From: MFD09286-c1 sp963701015
GTDB lineage: Bacteria; Bacteroidota; Bacteroidia; Bacteroidales; DTGW01
Direction of reading: 5' to 3'
DNA: 64,000 bases
NCBI GenBank assembly: GCA_963701015.1
Contig: OY969556.1
Span: 2,542,001-2,606,000, forward strand
Both the position numbers and the translations under genes were made by a program. Below the pieces are notes generated by a model. The model saw only the letters and a list, made by a program, of their open reading frames with translations. It made no database searches and was not told where the DNA came from. Shown here in pieces: positions 61,601 to 64,000 of the stretch; positions within the stretch are counted from its first letter, which is position 1; each line of letters opens with the position of its first letter.

Positions 61601-63341
61601 TGTTAAGATTGTCGATACATAGATTGAGGTTATTCTTAATTTCATTAAAATCGCCATTATAGTTATCTGAAATTTTTGCAGGTATTTTACCTTTAGAAAT
61701 TCTGTCAACATATTCGGCTGCCACATTTAATGGGCCAATAACAGCATCAAGCGTATCATTAACACCTTTTACAATTTTACCATAGTCGCCATTGTGTTTT
61801 GAAGCATCGGCACGCGTTGCAAGTTTACCTTCTACGGCAGCTTTTGATAACATACCGGCATCGGCAACTAGCATATTAACTGCATCAATACAAGCATTCA
61901 GATTATTTTTTATTTCATTGAAATCGCCATTATAACTATCGGTAATTTTGGTTGGAATGTTACCTTTTGCAATTCGGTCAACATATTCGGCTGCAACATT
62001 TAACGGGCCAATAACAGCATCGAGGGTATCATTTACGCCTTTAACAATTTTACCATAGTCACCATTGTGTTTTGAAGCATCGGCACGCGTTGCAAGTTTA
62101 CCTTCTACGGCAGCTTTTGATAACATAGCGGCATCGGCAACTAGCATATTAACTGCATCAATACAAGCATTCAGGTTGTTTTTTATTTCATTAAAATCGC
62201 CATTATAGCTATCGGAAATTTTTGTAGGAATGTTACCTTTTGCAATCCTGTCAACATATTCGGCAGCTACATTTAACGGGCCAATTACAGCATCGAGTGT
62301 ATCATTTACACCTTTTACAATCTTGCCAAAATCGCCTTCATGCTTTGATGCATCTGCACGGGTTGCAAGTTTACCTTCTACTGCAGCTTTTGATAACATC
62401 CCGGCATCAGCAACAAGCAAATTAACTGCATCAATACAAGCATTCAGATTATTTTTTATTTCGTTAAAATCGCCATTATAACTATCAGTAATTTTGTTAG
62501 GAATATTGCCTTTCGAAATCCGGTCAACATATTCGGCAGCTACATTTAATGGGCCGATCACAGCATCGAGGGTTGCATTAACACCTTTTGGTATTTCCTG
62601 AAATTCGAAATTAATTTTACTAATATCGGCTCTTTGCGATAATTTTCCACCAACAGCAGCATCAACCAATAATTTAGTTTCAGCAATTAATTTTTTAATA
62701 ATAGCTTTAATATTAAATGCAATCAATAACCCAAGTGCAACTGCTAAAAGTACTCCAAACACTAAGAAAACACCCATAAGTGAAATGCTTGCTTGTGCTG
62801 TTTTAGAATTTTCTTCTGAAATAGTTTTAGCAGTTGCGATATTATAATCAGATAATTTATCAATTGCATTTTGCAATTCTTTATTAGCATCATTCATTTG
62901 ACCATTTAACAATTCAATACATTTTGCATCCTGGTTATCGAGCGCTGGTTGGTCAATTTCATTACCTAACGCTGTGTATTTATCGAAAGCAGCTGTTAAG
63001 GTTTCAAAATTGTTTTTATCAGTTTCATCTTTAAAACTTAAACTATAGTTTTTTGCCGAATTAGCAAAATCTTTGGTTAATTCCATTGTTCGATTAAGTT
63101 TTGCCTTAATAACTTCTTCTTTATCCGCTAAAATTGCATCACGGTAATTGACCCTTATTCGTTCGAAATCGGTTGCCATTTTTACCACATCTGCCATTGG
63201 AGCAGTTGCCTTTTCGTACATCTGGGTATCAGCCTGGTCGAGTTGATTCAACTTCGATATTCCAATATACCCTATAATTGCAGCAATAATAGCCACTGCT
63301 GTAAAGCCAAATAAAAGCTTCACCTGGATTGTAATTTTCAT
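58662..63341 (-). CDS. Very long chemoreceptor with eleven HAMP-like repeats
   Basis: Methyl-accepting chemotaxis-type protein of 1559 residues; the ATG at 63341 is preceded by GGAGG at 63355-63351, an unusually clear ribosome-binding site here (the frame extends to a TTG at 63356). Helices at about 7-27 and 190-210 flank a four-helix-type periplasmic domain. Then come four 91-residue units (TLDAVIGPLNVAAEYVDRI... ATRADASKH), three different 90-residue units (NMSNQHDLGDIDV...KKAMACVAEF) and four more of the first type. The end is a receptor signalling domain with hairpin tip EKTDLLAINAAIEAARAGE. Most chemoreceptors have one HAMP; this resembles poly-HAMP proteins taken much further. Confidence 0.9.
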   Translation of the reverse strand: MKITIQVKLLFGFTAVAIIAAIIGYIGISKLNQLDQADTQMYEKATAPMADVVKMATDFERIRVNYRDAILADKEEVIKAKLNRTMELTKDFANSAKNYSLSFKDETDKNNFETLTAAFDKYTALGNEIDQPALDNQDAKCIELLNGQMNDANKELQNAIDKLSDYNIATAKTISEENSKTAQASISLMGVFLVFGVLLAVALGLLIAFNIKAIIKKLIAETKLLVDAAVGGKLSQRADISKINFEFQEIPKGVNATLDAVIGPLNVAAEYVDRISKGNIPNKITDSYNGDFNEIKNNLNACIDAVNLLVADAGMLSKAAVEGKLATRADASKHEGDFGKIVKGVNDTLDAVIGPLNVAAEYVDRIAKGNIPTKISDSYNGDFNEIKNNLNACIDAVNMLVADAAMLSKAAVEGKLATRADASKHNGDYGKIVKGVNDTLDAVIGPLNVAAEYVDRIAKGNIPTKITDSYNGDFNEIKNNLNACIDAVNMLVADAGMLSKAAVEGKLATRADASKHNGDYGKIVKGVNDTLDAVIGPLNVAAEYVDRISKGKIPAKISDNYNGDFNEIKNNLNLCIDNLNMLISEMNHMSNQHDLGDIDVAMDGNKFLGQYREMAEGVNKMVFGHISVKKKAMACVAEFGRGNFDAELEKFPGKKAFINDNLEMLRATIKEFIKDMNNMSKQHDLGDIDVAIDSNKFKGSYSEMAEGVNKMVFGHIAVKKKAMVCIAEFGRGNFEAELEKFPGKKAFINENIEMLRGNIKDFIKDMNNMSNQHDLGDIDVLIDSGKFTGAYKTMAEGVNKMVGGHIAIKRKAMACFTEFGNGNFEANMEKLPGKKAFINEAIEGMRTNLKAVTGDVNTLVKAAVEGKLATRADASKYKGDWQVMVSGVNKTLDAVIGPLNVAAEYVDRIAKGNIPAKINDSYNGDFNEIKNNLNACIDAVNLLVSDAGMLAKAAVEGKLATRADASKHDGDFRKIVDGVNKTLDAVIGPLNVAAEYVDRIAKGNIPAKITDSYNGDFNEIKNNLNACIDAVNLLITDAGILVKAAVEGKLATRADASKHEGDYRKIVDGVNKTLDAVIGPLNVAAEYVDRIAKGIIPAKITDSYNGDFNEIKNNLNACIDAVNLLVGDAGMLAKAAVEGKLATRADAAKHEGDYRKIVDGVNKTLDAVIGPLNVAANYIDRISKGDNPDLISNEYNGDFNNIKNNLNKLILSNQEIIEKAKMVAQGDLTVTLQKRSENDDLMGTLDEMVKANASMISEFKIAIENIVAAGQAMQEAAVQLSEGSTEQAASTEEVSSSMEQMVSNINQNSDNATQTEKIALQASKDIEEGNKSVMITVDAMKKIADKISVIGEIAEKTDLLAINAAIEAARAGEQGKGFAVVAAEVRKLAENSQAAAKEIDDLSKSSVRIADESGKLLQKIVPDIQKTATLVQEITASSIEQNSGAGQINNAIMQLNAVTQKNSATAEEISSNSEELASQVEQLSVTVSFFKTEMDSTQVRRQKKVNPPMNNLKSSHLSSMHQPSKQSFVKNGVSKAEEHNAKEDGYKLKGMPDTDYEKF
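59700..62600 (-). repeat. Tandem coding repeats, 273 and 270 bp
   Basis: The phrase coding GPLNVAA recurs at 59821, 60094, 60367, 60640, 61723, 61996, 62269 and 62542, always 273 bases apart except for a gap of 1083 (273 plus three units of 270). The DNA copies are very alike, including neighbouring silent positions, which points to recent duplication or gene conversion within the receptor gene. Confidence 0.93.
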
Positions 63342-63410
63342 TTTTACGTCCTCCAAAATTTAATTAATAATTAGATATTCTTTAATCTCTATTTTCAATT
63401 AGTTTATAAT

Positions 63411-63989
63411 TTATTTGTACCCTTTTAATACATTGAATTTTCTACCAGAAAAGTCCTGTATTGAACCATGACCGGCATAAACAGTCCATATTTTTTTTTC
63501 GTCTAGCCTTGATATCACATATTCATTTTCCTTTTTCAAAACCTCGTTTTCAAATTCAATGGGGAAAGTTGTGTCGCCTGAAAATAAAATACCTTCGTCT
63601 TTACCGAACAAACAAATTGAATCGTAACTATGGGCTGTGATATGAAAAACTTCAAATTGCTGTTCACCAATTCTTATAATATTACCATCGCGTAAAATTT
63701 TATCTATTCCTTGTAAATGCGAGTTAAATGCACAAATACGAGGATTAAACGCTTTTTTAATTGCAGGTAATATGGCGGAATGGTCGGAATGGCTGTGCGT
63801 TAATATAACCTGGTCAATTTTTTTCTTGCCTAATCCGGTGTTAATATTCTCAATTTTTTCAATTATATTTTCATCATTACCAACATCAATAAGTGTATTA
63901 ATATCGTCAATAGTGTTCCAGGTACCCAATACAAGATAAACGTTTGAAGTATATTGTTTACTGTCTTCCGTTAGGTTCATGATTTTCAT
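63411..63989 (-). CDS. Metallo-beta-lactamase-fold hydrolase
   Basis: MBL-fold protein of 192 residues with the metal motif VILTHSHSDHSAILPAI, a later His in FHITAHSYDSICLF, and FSGDTTFP carrying the bridging Asp. Short for the family, with no extra domain. An ATG at 63989 (or 63980) starts it. It is 69 bases upstream of the chemoreceptor gene in the same direction. Glyoxalase-II-like or other thioester hydrolysis is possible; the substrate cannot be told. Confidence 0.85.
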   Translation of the reverse strand: MKIMNLTEDSKQYTSNVYLVLGTWNTIDDINTLIDVGNDENIIEKIENINTGLGKKKIDQVILTHSHSDHSAILPAIKKAFNPRICAFNSHLQGIDKILRDGNIIRIGEQQFEVFHITAHSYDSICLFGKDEGILFSGDTTFPIEFENEVLKKENEYVISRLDEKKIWTVYAGHGSIQDFSGRKFNVLKGYK

Positions 63990-64000
63990 TATAGTTATAT

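Noticed and set aside
58810..62481. Plus-strand ORFs of 60-120 codons opposite the chemoreceptor gene
   Set aside because: They repeat with the 273-bp period of the receptor and are antisense shadows of its repeats.
59700..62600. CRISPR-like or satellite repeat array
   Set aside because: The units are coding, in frame and 270-273 bp long, with no short spacers; they are protein repeats.

Overview
The window reads as a chromosomal segment of an AT-rich member of the Bacteroidota, probably a free-living anaerobic or microaerobic Bacteroidales-like organism. Four things point there: several promoters fit the Bacteroidota pattern TTTG-N19/20-TAnnTTTG (clearest at 39743-39774 and 51503-51534); a TonB-dependent receptor carries an N-terminal carboxypeptidase-like domain beside a LytS/LytTR pair; an orphan type IX secretion C-terminal domain lies at 58.3-58.6 kb; and Shine-Dalgarno sites are mostly absent. 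No rRNA, CRISPR array, integrase or complete insertion sequence was seen.

Layout. 1-5.4 kb (minus strand): an osmotic and ion-stress block with a NhaD-type Na+/H+ antiporter, a MscS channel, a ClC channel broken by a one-base frameshift, and a lipoprotein trehalase cut by the window edge. 5.6-8.5 kb: two exported proteins of unknown function. 8.9-13.3 kb: an OmpR-type response regulator, its histidine kinase and a fused trehalose-6-phosphate synthase/phosphatase in one operon. Trehalose making and breaking therefore flank the same region.

13.3-29.7 kb is the most unusual part. A UPF0251 regulator with a paired operator and two NifX-like proteins lead into a thioesterase, soluble HdrC and HdrB, a Crp/Fnr regulator, two cytoplasmic DsrE-type proteins, TusA, an MvhD-like protein, two HdrA-like flavoproteins (QmoA- and QmoB-like) and a membrane QmoC-like subunit. 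A NapH/NosR-like polyferredoxin, an outer-membrane protein, a metallo-beta-lactamase-fold protein, methyltransferases and a periplasmic DsrE protein follow. I infer a sulfur-carrier relay (DsrE/TusA) joined to an Hdr/Qmo electron-transfer complex at the quinone pool. No dsrAB, apr or sat genes are in the window, so the direction of electron flow is open.

29.8-30.7 kb: a fluoride riboswitch, crcB and a DUF190 gene. 30.7-38.7 kb: a thiol/redox island with two DUF6132-like membrane peptides under near-identical promoters, an ArsM-like methyltransferase, three thioredoxins, an N-terminal thioredoxin-thioredoxin reductase fusion, a radical SAM/SPASM enzyme preceded by a 32-residue Cys-containing ORF (a possible RiPP precursor), and DUF1847 and DUF2892 proteins. 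Several GC-rich repeat elements sit between its genes. 38.8-41.9 kb: a LysR regulator, a YeiH-type transporter with a well-placed LysR box, and a chromate transporter.

42-51.3 kb: a sensor kinase with an NMT1-type binding domain, rsmI, a LytTR regulator, a LytS-like kinase, a TonB receptor and pyrF. 51.5 kb: tRNA-Asn with promoter and terminator. 51.8-57.8 kb: a surface-polysaccharide cluster (Wzz-like, Wzy/ligase-like, two methyltransferases, an epimerase, a nucleotidyltransferase). 58.3-64 kb: the T9SS fragment, a chemoreceptor of about 1560 residues with eleven tandem HAMP-like repeats, and a metallo-beta-lactamase-fold protein.
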